From Aspidiotus rigidus (Eukaryota; Arthropoda; Insecta; Hemiptera; Diaspididae), in the NCBI GenBank assembly GCA_035079385.1, contig JAVHKY010000024.1:7750001-7814000 (forward strand): a stretch of DNA of 64,000 nucleotides, given 5' to 3'. Below are positions 1-13,726 of the stretch, in pieces. Position 1 is the first letter of the stretch; the number at the start of each line of letters is the position of its first letter. Under the pieces are notes generated by a model. That model searched no databases and was not told where the DNA came from. It saw only the letters and a program-made list of their open reading frames with translations. A program made the position numbers and the translations under genes.

Positions 1-300
1 AAATTTATCAATATTGTTTAAGGTAGCGAAATAATTAGTATTTTAATTGAATACTGGAATGACGAACGAGTAAGTAAATAATGATTTTATTTAATAAAAT
101 AATAAAAAGTATTATTCAATTGAAAATGATTTAAATTTTTATTAAAGACAAAAAAGACCTTAGAAATTTCATTTTTAAATTATTTGAATTTAAATTATTA
201 AAGAAATTTAAATTGATTATAATTTATTTATTAAAATTGGAAATTTATTGAAAGAATTATTTGGAAAATAAAAAATTCAATTATATTATTTAATATTTTA
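1..300. other. AT-rich stretch, no feature seen
   Basis: Very AT-rich, with runs of short A/T words and no open frame, splice-flanked exon or inverted repeat that I can support. Confidence 0.5.
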
Positions 301-480
301 ATTGAGAGGGGAGAGGGAGGACTTACAAAAAAACAATTGATCTATGACTCGTCAAACGGTGACGTCACAGGCCTAGGAGGTGTGGCGTTACAAACCTGAC
401 CTATGACGTCATCAAACTATGACGTCACCGGCCCCGCTCCCCAACCTATATATGACAGGAGGGGGTCCTCTGATCTCGAT
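300..480. repeat. dispersed GACGTCA / GGAGGGGG repeat segment
   Basis: Three GACGTCA words (CRE-like half palindromes) are followed by CTATATATGACAGGAGGGGG. The same combination recurs at 30780-31830 and, in parts, near 9.35, 16.3, 48 and 54-56 kb. I read it as one copy of a dispersed, non-coding repeat family. The borders are not defined. Confidence 0.5.
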
Positions 481-559
481 TAACCTATAATATTACGAGA
501 GGAGAGAAATAATGAGCCTACGCGACCCCCAATATAGTGAAAGGAGAGATAGCTAAGGA

Positions 560-3500
560 TACTTCTGGCACTCTTGATGAGTCCAATGATTTTGACCTAT
601 AAGACTGTGACTTCGCGCATCTGATTTCACTCGACCTACATGATAGGGAGGTTGAGGCTAATAGACTCGACCAGTAAGTCTGACGTCATTCTTAATTTCG
701 ATCTACTTTAGAAAATTTCTACCATATACGATTAAAAGAGAGTCTAGAGTAATTATGTCTTGATCTTTTGCGCATTAGCGAGAGGTTTTTTGGGGGGCCG
801 GAGGACGAAGAGGTGGTATAAATGCGGAAGTTATGTTGGAGGTCTATGATTTGATGCTGGCTGTTTCAGAGTTCAAGATTCATTTGGAAATGGAAGTGCT
901 ATTTGAGAGGGCAATGAATTGATAAAAAATATACTTTCTCTTAAGATAATAGTCGTTATTAGCAAGCAACCACTGATGAGAGTTAACGCATCTCTTAATG
1001 TCTCTTCAAGCTGTGTATACCAAGAAAAAAAGAACATTCCGAAGTATTTCATTCTATATACTCTCCAGTTCCTCGACTCAACTTTTATGGGTTTCTCTCT
1101 TCTTTTATGTCCCGTGAGTCTGTATATCTCCACGCTTTGGGAATAACCGTCGGTTCAGTTCTTCTGAGTCTTTCTGTTTTTATACTATTATGGAAATCCA
1201 TCACCTATCTCGAACGGTTCAGAAAAGTTACCTTTCATGCCTATCGGGTTTTAATTTGAGAAACGCTACCTGATGATAAAAGCAAATGGTGTAGAATACC
1301 GCAATTGAGACCTCAGATCCTAAAATATTGCACTTGTATATGCAGAGAAAAGGTTATAAGGAATATAAATGCTTGAGAGCTGAAATAGCCTCTACTCAAA
1401 AAGTTCGAAAAATATTACTTTTTACATTTTATTTGAACGATCCACAGGTATCATCATTATATAAAGGTGACTATCATTCCCAACGTTTTTTGAATGTCTT
1501 GTGACCGATAACGACTGACGAATATCAAACGATAAAAATTAATTCACACATTTTTCTCAAATTTTCTGTTTATTGACCATTCTAGAGCAGACAATATAAA
1601 TTCATTTACTATTTTCACAACTTTCAGTTCATTTTATGCGTATATACCAGGTCGTTATCGAGTGTACACATACTTCACCTTTATTGCACAGAAAACAATA
1701 CCTACTGCCACCAGCTGTTCCTAACCTTTGACACCCTTTCGTCCTAATCAACCAATGAAAATGTGACGTCGACCTAGATGCAGCGTGCTCTATTGTTTCT
1801 AACCTTCCGCGTCGTCCAATCAAATAAGAAAAAAAAAAAAAAACGAAGAAAAAGACAACGAAATCAAATTTGTATAAACGAGGAGGTAATTTGAATAAGG
1901 TTGATATGCATACAGGATAGACGTGCCAAGAATAACAGCGACAAAGGAGAAAATAAAAAAGAAGGAAAAAAAAAAGGGTTAAAGGGTTATAATTCATGCA
2001 CGTAGGCTCTATATAGATTTTTTTATATTCAATAGCGAAAGGGTTAAATGATGGTTTGTATGTTGACTATACGAAGTACTTGATCCGTGTAGATCATCGG
2101 AAACGGTTACAATATTACGAGTTAAATGCGAATACTGGAGCGAAGTTTGTCGTAATTTCTCGCGTATAAATTTCGAGTTACAGCTTCTTTCGCGTTTTAT
2201 ACATCGGCGTATTATGCATATATACGATATTTCACCTTTCACGTTAACTCGCGTCCTATGAGCGTGTGTAGTTCCTTTTCGCGTATGTGTATATCGACGT
2301 ACGGTGTGCGCGATCATCGCAATGATGCTGCGTATGTGTAGTGGGTGCGGTCGACCATCCGCAATGGACACGAATGGCGACTGGTAAACTGCGGTAAGTT
2401 AACGCATAGGGTCACGATTGGCTGTTTTGTTCGATCGTCAATATCGTGATGGTGGTCTTTCACTTTCACGCGTTCGATTCTGTATTAATAGAAAATATTC
2501 CACGGATAATTAATTGTCGAACGAATTTTCACGTGTAAGACTTCATCGGAGAATATAAAGCTCTTCTAAGTCTTCTCATTCAATACCTAAATTGACGCCA
2601 TAAAAGGTCCAGATTTTGATTCATTTTTGTTCCCTCGAACAACAAGTTTGAAGTAAAAATAGATCTTGAAAAAAGCTCTCTCAAATATGTGCCTCGGCAT
2701 CGCGAAGATATACTTCGCACTTAAAGTGCTTCATAACTTTTTTTTAAGTCTTCTTACCTGTTATTCTAATTGACTTAGACATCACGATTCGTTCGACATT
2801 TTCAGTCTGAAGAATTTATAAAATATAAGAAAGGTAGAGTAGTTCGAGGAAATTAATATAGAATTTTATGAACGCAATCTCGTTAACGACGTGAAATAAT
2901 AATTATAAGAGCTTGAAACAGGCCTATTTTCTCCAAACCGAGCTGTTACACAATAAAATTTCCGTTTCGTCATCGCTTTCGAGAGCAAATCGAATGGCAT
3001 ACAAGAGAGGCAGAGATACCTGTGCCTCTGTAAGTATACAGAACGCTTATAGGAGAAAATTTATCCATGGTTTGGACCTTTGAAGTAATAGTGTTACTTC
3101 GGGAAGTAAGCTTTTCAGCAAAATCGAGATGAAAAGGGTGAAGTATACCACAGACTTAACGTAGCCTAATTACATCGCAGCCAGAAATTAATGCTCCTAA
3201 CTTTAGGAACAAAATACGGCCTATTATGCGGTGTACGTTATTAGTCCGAAAAATTGATTTCTTTGAACATCGAATTTCCATCCTCAGTACGTTTTTATTG
3301 GAGGTCTGTGTTCTTCACGCCTCTTCGATACTTTCTCTCATCTTCCTTCTATATAGCAAAAATAATGACATACACTCATCAGTATATCTTCTGGGGAAAC
3401 GAAAAGATGTGAGGCGCGCACCTAAAATACTAAATTTTTATTCGTAAAAAATAGTGATCTTCATCATATTGTTTTTGTATTTGTTTCGCTATAATTGCTG

Positions 3501-3560
3501 TTCGGCCAAGACTGACCTAACGCAACGTAATTAAACATCGAGGGAAGGGGATTTATCTCT
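560..3560. other. No supported gene; unique-looking sequence
   Basis: Only short overlapping frames occur on both strands. The longest (minus, about 120 codons near 1.6-2.4 kb) have low-complexity composition and no recognisable domain. The part around 2.1-2.4 kb is richer in CpG than its surroundings, which could mark non-repetitive regulatory DNA. Confidence 0.4.
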
Positions 3561-3599
3561 TTCCCCATCAGAAGTGAGGCCTAAAAGAATTCTGACCAT

Positions 3600-4030
3600 T
3601 GTGCTGTACGGGAGTGGTAGTTTTTGAAAACTTTCAACTTTCAAGTTAGATATTATGATGACAGGGGACTTGGGAAATTTCAACCATCAAAGGAGTAGGA
3701 CTAGAGAAAAATTCGAATATCCTGCTATATGTAGTAGAGAAAGTTAGGAAAATCTCGATTTTTGGGAACTCGTTTTTGAATTATTTTAATGCTCGATATA
3801 AATTTCTACCGTCAAAAGAGTAGGGCTCGAAAAATTTTCGAATATTGTGCTGTGTAGGAGGGGGACTTTAGGAAATTTCGATTTTGGGGAACTCCGATCT
3901 TGAATTTCATTGTCGATATTTATTTCGGTTCAGCGAAAATTTGCCTTACGCGATTATTTGCTGGAGAAAATTGCCCATACATGGGAACGTGAGAAAATCT
4001 GCTTCACGAAAATTCGTTTTTTTTTTAATG
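3600..4030. repeat. Degenerate short repeat (AAATTTCGATTTTGGGGAACTC type)
   Basis: The phrase AAATTTCGATTTT(T/G)GGGAACTC with nearby GTCAAAGGAGTAGG recurs three times at roughly 3.66-3.9 kb and again at about 4.76-4.87 kb, with a diverged echo near 48.78 kb. It resembles the dispersed family seen at 16.3, 31 and 48 kb. No coding content. Confidence 0.45.
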
Positions 4031-7000
4031 TGAACTCCAGAAGACCATGAGGAGGTCGATTTACGGAGTTGTACACCTGTTCGGAAGCATCGTCATTGAG
4101 TAGGCCTCTATCCCGAACAATCAAGAGTGAGTATTAGTGTCCACCTACCGTCTAAAATTTAGAATTAGCGTCATTAATAGGAGATGTTGTGAGCTACACC
4201 TCGCAGACACCTAACAAAATCGGTTTTCTCGTCGACGAGTCTGCAATCTCAATGCGCAGCCTTTGTACTTTCACTGGTATTTTGCTGGTAGTTCGCCTGC
4301 CAACTACGTGTCGCGCTTCCATCAGAACCCATTCTAATTTGAGGGCTTTGAAGAGTCGGTATACGCTCTCGTGAATTCGACGGGGTTTACAGTGGTCTCA
4401 AATGCTTGATATCACCCTTCGATCGCGTTATTTGTCTTTGGAAGATTCTGAATTGCAGCGTTGAAACAGTTCCATAACTCTAACGGGAATCGAGTAGCTG
4501 GACGACTTCGCCACCCTCGTTGCCATCGTCGAGTAGTCCAGGACAGGTTTCAGTCAGGTGGGAAAGAACCTCTTTTTTAGTCGTCGTTTCAAACGCATGA
4601 TCGACCTTGCCCTAAGGCCGCAGGCAAACTTTTCAATTTTGTTGGAAGAATATGTATAAGCCGTCCTCCTTAGGATATCTTCTGGGTAAAGGTACCTGGC
4701 TTACATTGAAAAATACTTTTTCGTAAGGTAAATTTGCTCAGGCAAATTTTGCTGTTTCGTTAATTTCTACCGTCAAAGGAGTAAGATTTGAAAAAATGTC
4801 GAATACCATGCGCTAGGTGGGACCGGTACTCAGAAAAAATTTCGATTTTTGGGAACTCCAATCTTCAATTTTAATTCTCAATATCGAAACAAAAATTGTC
4901 CCACGTATAAAATAGAGTCCCTTGATTGTGTTGAAGTGCTCCGTCGTTTTTTGTGGTACGCAACGACCAGTGACTGAGCGTCAAAAATTACCGATGGTGC
5001 AAAATTCAGTATAATTATTGTGTAATTCTGATTTACCGACGTTTCAAGCAATTATTGTCAAATTTGAACTAATTTATTCGAAGATGACACTAATACGGTC
5101 GGAACAGAACGAAAATTACAGAACAATTTTACTTACATTCCACTCAATGTGAACCGCGGTCGGTATTGTATAAAAATCTTCATAAACAGGCAGATTTAAT
5201 TAGTTTTAAAAAAGAAAAGAAAAAAACAACAGTTTAGCAAAGGACATAGTTGGAAAATTTAATGACCGTAAATTCATGAGAAATTTCATCAGCTGGCAAA
5301 TTCAAACAATTTCAAAATTGTTAGAAAAAAGAAAAGCTCATCAGTTGTGGAATTTTACACCATTCACCTCCTTTTTTTATGTTAATTAATTGTACGGTAA
5401 ACGCCCATTTCCAATTTTTCGCAATTATTAGAAATTTCGGTAATATCGAGTATTCAGTACTACGACAATATCCAACATTTCTTACACTTTCTCTCCTCCC
5501 TTAATCAAATTCGCACAACTTTCTCATTCCTTATGATGGATCTCTCATATTCTCCAACTTTTCAAAAATCATCGGGAATACTGTCTAATTTCCTACTCAC
5601 CTATCCGAACTTGGCTTGTTGATGATGTATCGAAAAAAAAAGTAGCTAAAATATATCCTCTCAGATACTCGCAGAAAGCTCATATATAATCAACTACTTT
5701 TGTCTTTGTCGCGAAATTTGATCTCCTATATCCTCTTTCTTCCACTATGTATCGTACCGAGGGAAAAAAATAAAAATCAACCAGTTCACCTTCTTTTGGT
5801 AGGTTTGACTCGATCTTCTGGTTTGACTGATATCTCCTTCAGTCAGTTTGACTGTAAAATCTAGTCAAAACTGCCTAAGAAGTCTGTCGAAACTAATTCG
5901 AAACAGGGTCAAAATGAACAAAAAAAGTGAGCTGGTTGATTTTGATTATTTTTCAGTCGATACGACTCTGATTTTTCCTCTTCGTGCGTACATCAGCATA
6001 GATTTTGTTCGATTTTTTGATTTTCACGTTATTATATTATATTCTTAAGTTTTTGGATTTTTTTCTATATCCGTTTTTCTTTTTGTAATCTTATTTCCTA
6101 CTCTCCTCTCAAGGTAACTTCTCCCTTTTTTCGTATTAGTTACTATCAATTACTTTGTTACTTATTAGGCGCGGGTTTTTGAATTTGCAAATAAAATCAA
6201 GGAAGGCGCTCTCAACGTTTCCTGTGACGGGCGTTCGTCAGAGCTTGTCGAAAAGGATATGCGAGAAAAGTTGCACAAAAAATTCAAATTACACGTTTTT
6301 GAAAGGAAATTAAGAGGCCCAAATTTTTTTTTCAACATTTTGCACAAAAAGCTATATTTGAAAAGGTGACATTGAGTTTGCCGTGTCCAGTAAAGAATAC
6401 TATGACCACCTTCTCAACTGCTCCTATAGATCATTTTCCATGAGAATTCCCGCTTGTTTGTTGCTCCTTATTCGTGACTAATTTTGTATACTTGTCATCT
6501 TCCTTTCTTCACCCACTCCAGTAAAATTTTATTGTTATTCTTAAATAACTTAAAACACTCAATCGTATATGTGCGTGTCGGGACATTTAAAATTTCAGTT
6601 AGGGCCTATCAGCCAGGGCGGCAAACTTTGCCATGGCTGCCCTGGCGTTGCGTTGGTTACAAGCGTGACCCATCTGGTAATTCGTAATCTTGATAAAATT
6701 ATTTTTTTACATTTTTTGAAATTGAAAATCTAGATATTTTTATCGGTCTTCAGTTTTATCTGAGGTGTGAATTTGTGAAATGTTTCATTCGATTATAGTC
6801 GTCATGAATTTGAATAAAGCGAGCGATTTATTTATGTTGACAAAGAAGGATGAGATTTGCGCTGGTTTTAAAGAGTGCATGATAAGGGCTAAAATTAAAA
6901 TGCCTCGCAGTTTTCGAGATTGATTATTACTGATGAAATAGTATGAAGAGAATACTCAGTTTTAAAATTTTCCACTACATCACGTTGTAGCTTTCAATAT

Positions 7001-7900
7001 TATCATTGTTTTCAATAGGTTCTGAACTCAATACGGAGCTTTTAAATGTTGTACCAAGTGTTTTTTAAGAATTATACATCGATAAAAATTTATAGATAAT
7101 TTTGGTCAAGTACGAGAAGAAAAAACTTTTTATACTCGTAGTTGCATCCAGAACTTCTAGCAGAAGAACACCAGGACTAGCAATGTAAAAAACAGTCATT
7201 TCTCATCCTTGCTAAGCTCAACATTTTTTCTTTAACTCCCTATTCCGAACATTATGTAAAATTTCTCACTAGTCATTAGTCATGTTGCTACATTTTTAGA
7301 CCCTCGTTACAGGCGTAAACCGAAGAACTTTTTTTTTTTTTTTTTTACTCCCCTTCTCACTCTCCCAAAACACTAGGAAATAACTTCGATATTACGGACC
7401 CTCCAATTCCTTATCGTGTAATAGACTCCGAGAAAACATTTTTTCTATACTTCACACCCTTCATTCACACGGATATTTTGAAACTTCTGCTAAAAATCCA
7501 AAGATTGAAGTAAGGAAACTAGTCTTGACCTTCAATCTATACCTTCAAAAATGACCATAACGACGGAAACGAATGACAGAATCAGTTTTCATATTCTAAT
7601 GGATTTTTCAGACCATAGAACACAACTTCGCCTTAAAATACGCGAGTAAATACCCGATCAAAATTTATAGATTATCCGGAAGTAATGAAACGGTTCAGCG
7701 CAAGGAAATGATCTAAAAATTTGAAATTTGCTTTTCGGCTGCTTTTGAACCGTGAAAGTAAGAAATATAGGACAGTTGAAGTATCAGGAAGATATAAAAA
7801 AAAGTTGACCCAAGGATTTGCCTCCTGTATGAACTTCAGGTGGGCTGTAAGTCCAATTCAGAGAGGTCACAAATGCGATTTTTAAGAATAATAGGTTTGT
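4030..7900. other. No supported gene
   Basis: Apart from one repeat segment near 4.74-4.88 kb (same family as 3.6-4.0 kb) and homopolymer A/T tracts, I see no domain-bearing ORF, structural RNA or transposon end. The stretch at 5.4-7.5 kb is uniformly AT-rich. Confidence 0.4.
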
Positions 7901-7917
7901 TCTTCTCAGATGTGTTT

Positions 7918-7968
7918 ACGAAAACCCCGATGAAGACGACGGTGTCGTCGAAACGTCGGTGCTATAAT
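7918..7968 (+). ncRNA. Hammerhead ribozyme motif A (orphan PLE type)
   Basis: Core elements lie in the hammerhead order. CCGATGA is at 7927-7933 (canonical CTGATGA with one change). Stem II is a perfect 6-bp hairpin, GACGAC/GTCGTC, with loop GGT (7935-7949). GAAA is at 7950-7953, then C-G, then T-C (7956-7957) as the predicted cleavage site. Flanking AACC (7923-7926) can pair with GGTG (7958-7961) as stem I. Stem III is reduced to ACGT, the minimal palindromic form reported for Penelope-like elements. The U4-to-C change in the core probably weakens activity. No PLE coding sequence is recognisable beside it, so this is likely the terminal piece of a truncated element. Confidence 0.6.
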
Positions 7969-8159
7969 TATGTGTAATAAAATAATTGGACGTCAGTGCC
8001 TTGAAGTAAATCAATTTTAATATATAAAAAGCGTCCTCTTAAAAAGTTATTTAATTATAGAATATTTACATTTTTCACCTTTACAACTTTCGAGTTACAA
8101 AAAATCATGATGGCTCGATTTCATGTTAAGTAAAGAGGAACTTGCAAAGTTCAAAAAAA

Positions 8160-8900
8160 TATTATTTTACTTTGAATAAGATGTTATCCTGAATAGAGAC
8201 TGCACATCCGGCTCTCAGTCTCGATTTGGACCCGTCCGTGTGAGAGAGATTCTGAAGAAATAATTCTGTTGATGTACTGTTTGTATTTAATAAGTTGGCT
8301 GTATTGGAAATTTCAGTAGGATCGAGACGGATATCAGAGGGATAGAGCTTAGCCAAGAGGGTGTGGATGAAAAAATAGGAAGTAAGAGCTGAGAATATAA
8401 TGCCTAAATAGGATTGAGGCGAAAGAAGGCTTGAATTACGCGAGCTTAGAGTATTTAAAATGGTGCAAATATTTGGGTAATGGGTTATTGAGGCCAAACG
8501 GATAGCAATGAGTCATAGAGCGCGGTAACGCAGAGGAGAAAAATTTGCCTTAGCGCATGATCTGAGTGACGAACTGAGCCGTGAAGCGCCGAGGGTCAGT
8601 CGAGAGTCCAGTAATTTTAAGACGGTGGGTTCAAATTGGAAAACCGTAATCAAGTTTGGAAAGGATTAGATTATTGTAGAATTGGAAGAGTTTGGGGTTA
8701 CATCCGGTATGGGGGTAGGATGGTATTTTAAAACGTTCAAGGAATTCAGGTATTTTTCACTCAAGCTTTTGATATGGGGGGTTCAGGAAATCTCAGAGTC
8801 GAAAATGAGACCAACGAAATTGGATGCGGTAATTAAAAAGTTCTGTAGTCACTCAAATCATCCGCAAAGAAGCGTTCGGTAAGGGGAAAGCTTAAGTTGT
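8160..8900 (-). mobile_element. LINE remnant, RT 3' part to RNase H (I/Jockey-like)
   Basis: On the minus strand the frame 8497-8162 encodes the RNase H signature HTDGSK followed by RAGCAVSI, the usual first catalytic Asp region of LINE-encoded RNase H. Between 8900 and 8500 the minus strand carries degraded reverse-transcriptase thumb sequence (an FADDLS-like word near 8860, then many stops). The layout and several words match the plus-strand LINE remnant at 43.6-45.5 kb, so the two are copies of one family. Frameshifts and stops throughout indicate a dead copy; the 5' half is missing. Family level is inferred from RNase H presence; the exact clade is uncertain. Confidence 0.65.
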
Positions 8901-9020
8901 TGGATCATTTATAGCAATTAAAATAAAAAAAATTCATTTTGATATTTCAATAAGATAATTGTGATTATAAATCTTAGAAATACAGGGGAGATAAGAATGA
9001 CTAAACTAATTCCTTCGTCT

Positions 9021-9220
9021 GCACTGAGAGAAGAGAATAGTCTTGGTGACTAGAAAAAAAGTGTTAACTTAAGACAGCCGCCTTTTTTTTTTTTTTGTCA
9101 ATTTGATCATTTTTTCCAGTTATTTTAAGTGTAAGATCTAGTAGTGAATAAAAATAGGTGACATGTCTTAAGTTAACACTTTTTTTTTTAGTCACCAAGG
9201 CTATTCTCTTCTCTCAGTGC
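9021..9220. mobile_element. 200-bp MITE with about 56-bp terminal inverted repeats
   Basis: The left end starts GCACTGAGAGAAGAGAAT and runs to 9076. The right end (about 9163-9220) is its reverse complement with about 3 differences, and both arms include GTGTTAACTTAAGACA. The spacer is about 85 bp with a T-tract. No coding sequence, so it is a non-autonomous element. I could not see a clear target duplication, and superfamily cannot be assigned. Confidence 0.7.
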
Positions 9221-9339
9221 GAAAATATTCATCATTAAGCAGAATCTCGGGCAAGTTTTCAGAGGATTTTTTCTCAATTTGTACGTTAATTTTTTTTTCT
9301 GCTTTTTTCACTCTCTATAATCTTCTCTACTTCATTTTT

Positions 9340-9560
9340 TTTAAACAGGAAACCTGTTCTATAGGGGGCGAGGAGGGTATTTCTAAAAATTTGCCGCACG
9401 ACAAAAATGGTTCAAAACCAACATCATTGGCAGAAATGGTTCAAGTCACCCTCCTATTGATATATGATAAAAGGACTTGGAGAAAGGAGGAGGATTTGGA
9501 AAAATGTTGACTCCAAAATGGTCCAAGTCCTCCCCCAATCAGATACAGCTCAATATTCGA
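9340..9560. repeat. Dispersed repeat segment (ACCTGTTCTATAGGGGG type)
   Basis: GAAACCTGTTCTATAGGGGG with a following TTTGCCGCACG and AAGTCC(T/C)CC(C/T) words matches segments at 16.26-16.40 kb (AACCCGTTCTATCGGGGG) and 48.50-48.62 kb (AACCTGTTCTACGG). Same non-coding family; borders unclear. Confidence 0.5.
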
Positions 9561-12500
9561 ATTTTTTCCAAGTCCTTTAGTCAAGACTTTGTATTGTGAT
9601 TTCTATCTAGTTGGGTACGCAGGCGAATGAGTCCAGAGTACTGTCGTTTGCCCTCCACCTGCTTTTAACGGGAAGTGTTCGGTGATCTTCAAAGAAAATT
9701 GAGTCGACTTTTCAACTCGTTTTCGCGTCGAGACGACGAAGATTTCTAGTTGTATATTTTTATTCAAGTAATTCTGATCATATACAGCATCTCATTTGAA
9801 TCCCTCGTTCGACATGTCCAACAGCGGGATTAGGAAGAGAGCGAATTGCTGGAATACAGGAAGAAATCGAAAACCACGGAATCGAAAAATTTTTCGAATA
9901 TTTGCTTTCAAAATCTATCCTGATTTCCAAGCCGTTGCTATTCTGAAACGACCCAATTTACCTCCTTTTTTCTTCTTCTTTTTTTCTCCAAAAGTACTGT
10001 GGAATGTAAAGTTCGACGTAAAATTTTCCATTACGTATACGGAAGGAAGGTTAAAGTTATTTTCGACATTCTCTCGACGATATAACAACCACACAAGAAG
10101 GAAGAGAGATCCAGGGCAAAAGCCTCGTCACCGAAGTTATTCTTAATCGTTAAATTTTATTTTTTATTCTACGTGTCGATAGTCACGCAGGTAGGTTTTT
10201 CGATCTAAAAGTTGACAGCATCGGGCGATTGAGATTGAAAAACGAATAGAAAAATATATCAAACGGAGGGTCGTACGGCGTGAATTTTTTATTACTCGAC
10301 AGTCAACTTTTCCAACTTTTCTTTACAATAATATTTAATGAGAGTAAAACGAGTCCACGTGTTCCCGAAAGCGCGAATAGAAAAGCGGGAAAAAATATAA
10401 GAAATACGAAGGAGGCTTCTATATAATATGTATTCGTCTTTTGTGAAAGTTGGAAAGCAATTTTCGACAGTACTTTCGATTAATTCCCGTAAACATTCGA
10501 ACATTTCTCAATTGGGACGCCGTCGCCGCTCGAAACCTTACATTATTCTCTATATATCTGAAAAAGGAACCGAGTGTGCGAACGCAAAGGCGAAATAAAC
10601 TTTACGTATCGCGTATAAGTTGGTCCATCGCTCAAGGGTGCTTTCTGTAACCATAGTAACGAATACTAAGGTGGATGTATATTTATAGTGATTCAGCGAA
10701 GGGTAACTTCTTCTACAGTGTTAGCTAGTATTTTGGTGTACAGCTTGAAAGTTCTACTCTCTATCTCTCTCGCGCCGGTTCATTCTTTAAACTTTTCGAA
10801 TTCTCTTCTTTAACCTCACCGCCCGGCGCATCTCGTTTTACACCAAATTCCTGTAAAGGGATTTCGTCTCGAGCTATTCGTTTTAGTATCGAATAATTAC
10901 TAAACTCGCGAACGCCCGAGTCCCTCTACGACGTAACATAAGCTCTAATGACGTCGGGAGCTTTTACTTAAACGAGCATCGGTTATACCTGTAAATTATA
11001 AATGAAAATAATAAGCTGCTTTTCGGGGCCACCTATGTACTTTATCTTCGCATAATATTCGCATCTCGGCAACGTGACGAAAATTCCTACCCGTACATAC
11101 CAACGTGTTAGTATTGCTCCCCCCACCCCCTCCTTCACTCCGAAACACTAGCGCGTGGACTCGTCACATTGCCGCGAGCGGACGCGACGTTTCCTTTTCT
11201 TGCTCGGCTGTTGCGAAATGTACGCTGCTAAAACTATTTCGAATACGATTATAAGATTTTTAAACCGAATAATGTACAGGCAACGCCTTATATATAGCGA
11301 AAGCGTATCTTCAGCGACTTCCTTCTCTTCGTGATACGTTTACTGCTGGAGTTGTCAGACTCCACAGCTGTCACTGGCACAACTGTAATGTGCTCACCTG
11401 ACACAATCACGCGTATTATATTAAATATCCTAGGTAGAAATAGGTATTTTCTAATAAAGTCGATTTCTTAACGCTTCACCTCCTGCCTGTTCTCGGTCGC
11501 GACGACGCGGACGTTAATTAAATGTCGATTACCGACTAAGTGAGATTCGTTGACGTACACACAGCACATAATGAAGAAAAAAAAGACTCCTAGGTTCGTA
11601 AAGAGTATTGTTTTAACGGGGATGCTGGGTCGAAGCGCATATAATTAAAACACCACGCTGCGGCTGTCGCGAGTGCTGTAGTATTGTCCTGCCCGTCACG
11701 TCCTTTTTGTGACGCTTATTCGCGGAATATTTTCTTAAAATAATCGAATCAATTTTTTTTTTTTTTTTTTTTTTCCTCTTCTACGACAACGTCAGGCTTC
11801 TCGCGTTATCGAGCTGTATCCCGCGGTGTAACAAATACGTGTTCGACTATACAGCAGAATACTAGTGTAGTTTCTGTCGATGACATGATTTTAATGAAGT
11901 CGGCTGACTTTTGTCTTTTGTTTTAGTCTTTACTTATTGTCGGATTCGACGCTCGTTCTTCGCTATTCTTCCTCTCACCGCGTGAGAAATCAAAGTCAGC
12001 GCTGACTCGCAACGACTGTCTTGTTCTGGTGAAAAGAATGAGAGCCGAGAAATGGGTCACACGTTCGCGGTTGAGGGTAACCCAATTTTCGGCGAAGGGA
12101 AGTTGAAATAGTGTTAACTTATACTTCCTTTATTGATCTCATCACTTTCATCTAACGTGCTGTAAACAATTCTGAGCAAGTTCTCGAATCATATATTCAG
12201 TGTGAAGAATTGCATCCCCTATGTATTCTGAAACCATTTTTCCACTAAAATTTTATTCGTTCCAACATCTCACACTGACAGTATTATAAGTGTAATACTA
12301 AAGTTGTATAGAAGCGAAAAAACGAGTTTTGAGAACATTTCAAGCTCTCAAAATGTATGTAAATGCATCAGCTAGACTCAGTTCATCGTATCCTCCTCCA
12401 GGAGAGAATCTCTCAAAATCAAGGACCTGATTCTTTCGAGATCCTGGCACTCGGATCACATTCGAAGATTACGATACCCTTCCAAAGACCTCCTCTCCCG

Positions 12501-13700
12501 ACAAAAAGATTATGAAGGGGGTGCGATTGTCTCAAGTATGAAGGAGGGACTTGTCAGCTATTGTCTTAGAAAATTTACTAACAATTTCAAATTTGAGGTC
12601 AACGAAGAAAACAACGATAGAAGAAATCTCGCAGAGCATTTTTAATAGTTGAAAAAGCTGTCATTTCGACTCTCAAGCCTTACCTTCAAGAAAAGGGACT
12701 GGAAAGATTCGGAAATACTTTGAGTCCAAATTTTGACATTATCGAGATACAGAAAAATGATTTTAAACTGAAAATATACTCAAGAGAGTAAGCAGGAAAT
12801 TACAGGACGAAGAATTAGCCTCGAGTTCAATAAAGAAAAAGTATCGTTATCGTCATTTTTTATGCGGTAAATTTTCTCAGGGAACTTGAAACAAGCTTGA
12901 CGTAATAACGAGCTGGGAGCCAAACGAAAAGACACTCAGATATAAGGTGTTGAGAAAGGTTTCTATACAACACAAGGAGAGAATTTTTAGTTTTTTCTCT
13001 AGAATAGAAATTTATCTGAACTACAAGCAGGAGGAGTGCTTTAAATCACAAAGTGACTTCATCAGATGGCGATTCCCGACCAAAATAATCTCCATATAGA
13101 TTGTAGAGGAAGGATTTTCAGAACTCAAGGCTTGATATTAAGAAAACATACAATACAAGCTGAAGCTAAATTTGATTGTAATGACTATTTCGATCGAGAA
13201 AAGGAGAAGGGGGGGGGGGGTGATCTCTTCGAACGCATCAGTGAAAAATAGACCGCCCCGCAGTTTGCAAAATTTTCATTAGAACGCTTACTTTACCGGT
13301 ACTAAAGCGTTTTACTGTGCGTTCTTAGTTGAGTAAAATAGGCCACTACCGGAATCAAAAGAAGAAAGGAAAACTTCTGTGCTGTTGAATCTTTTGCAAT
13401 GGCAGTAAAGAACGCCCCCCTCCCCTCAAAGCTAGCCCCTTCCTTTTTCCGACTCCACACGTATGCCTCTAGAGCCAGAATTTCTCTTCAAAAGTATAGC
13501 CCGAGTTTTGGAGGTTTTTCTTACCCGCATAGTGACTTAATTCTCAACTCTAGCTCTTACTATCAAGTGCTTCTTTCTACTCATCAAGGTCAGAGCCGTA
13601 GTCAGAGGAAGGGGGTGGGGTAAGCTAGCAAGTTCTCGACCTATGCGCAAGTTGTCTGGCTTAATACCACGAACCACCTCTTGAAATCGTAGTGTGCTCT
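9560..13700. other. No supported gene; CpG-richer unique block at 10.7-12.1 kb
   Basis: No ORF with a recognisable domain. The interval 10.7-12.1 kb is relatively rich in CpG and GC words compared with flanking DNA and contains no repeat I can identify. It may be conserved regulatory or promoter sequence. Poly-T tracts at 11753-11774 and a G run at 13210-13220 are simple repeats. Confidence 0.4.
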
Positions 13701-13726
13701 CTACAGAAAATCTTCTGCCTGTAAGA

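Noticed and set aside
1270..1300. CTGATGA word preceded by GAAACGC
   Set aside because: Elements are in the wrong order and no stem II plus GAAA follows.
2009..2371. 120-codon minus-strand ORF
   Set aside because: Composition is unlike a conserved protein and no motif or signal was recognised.
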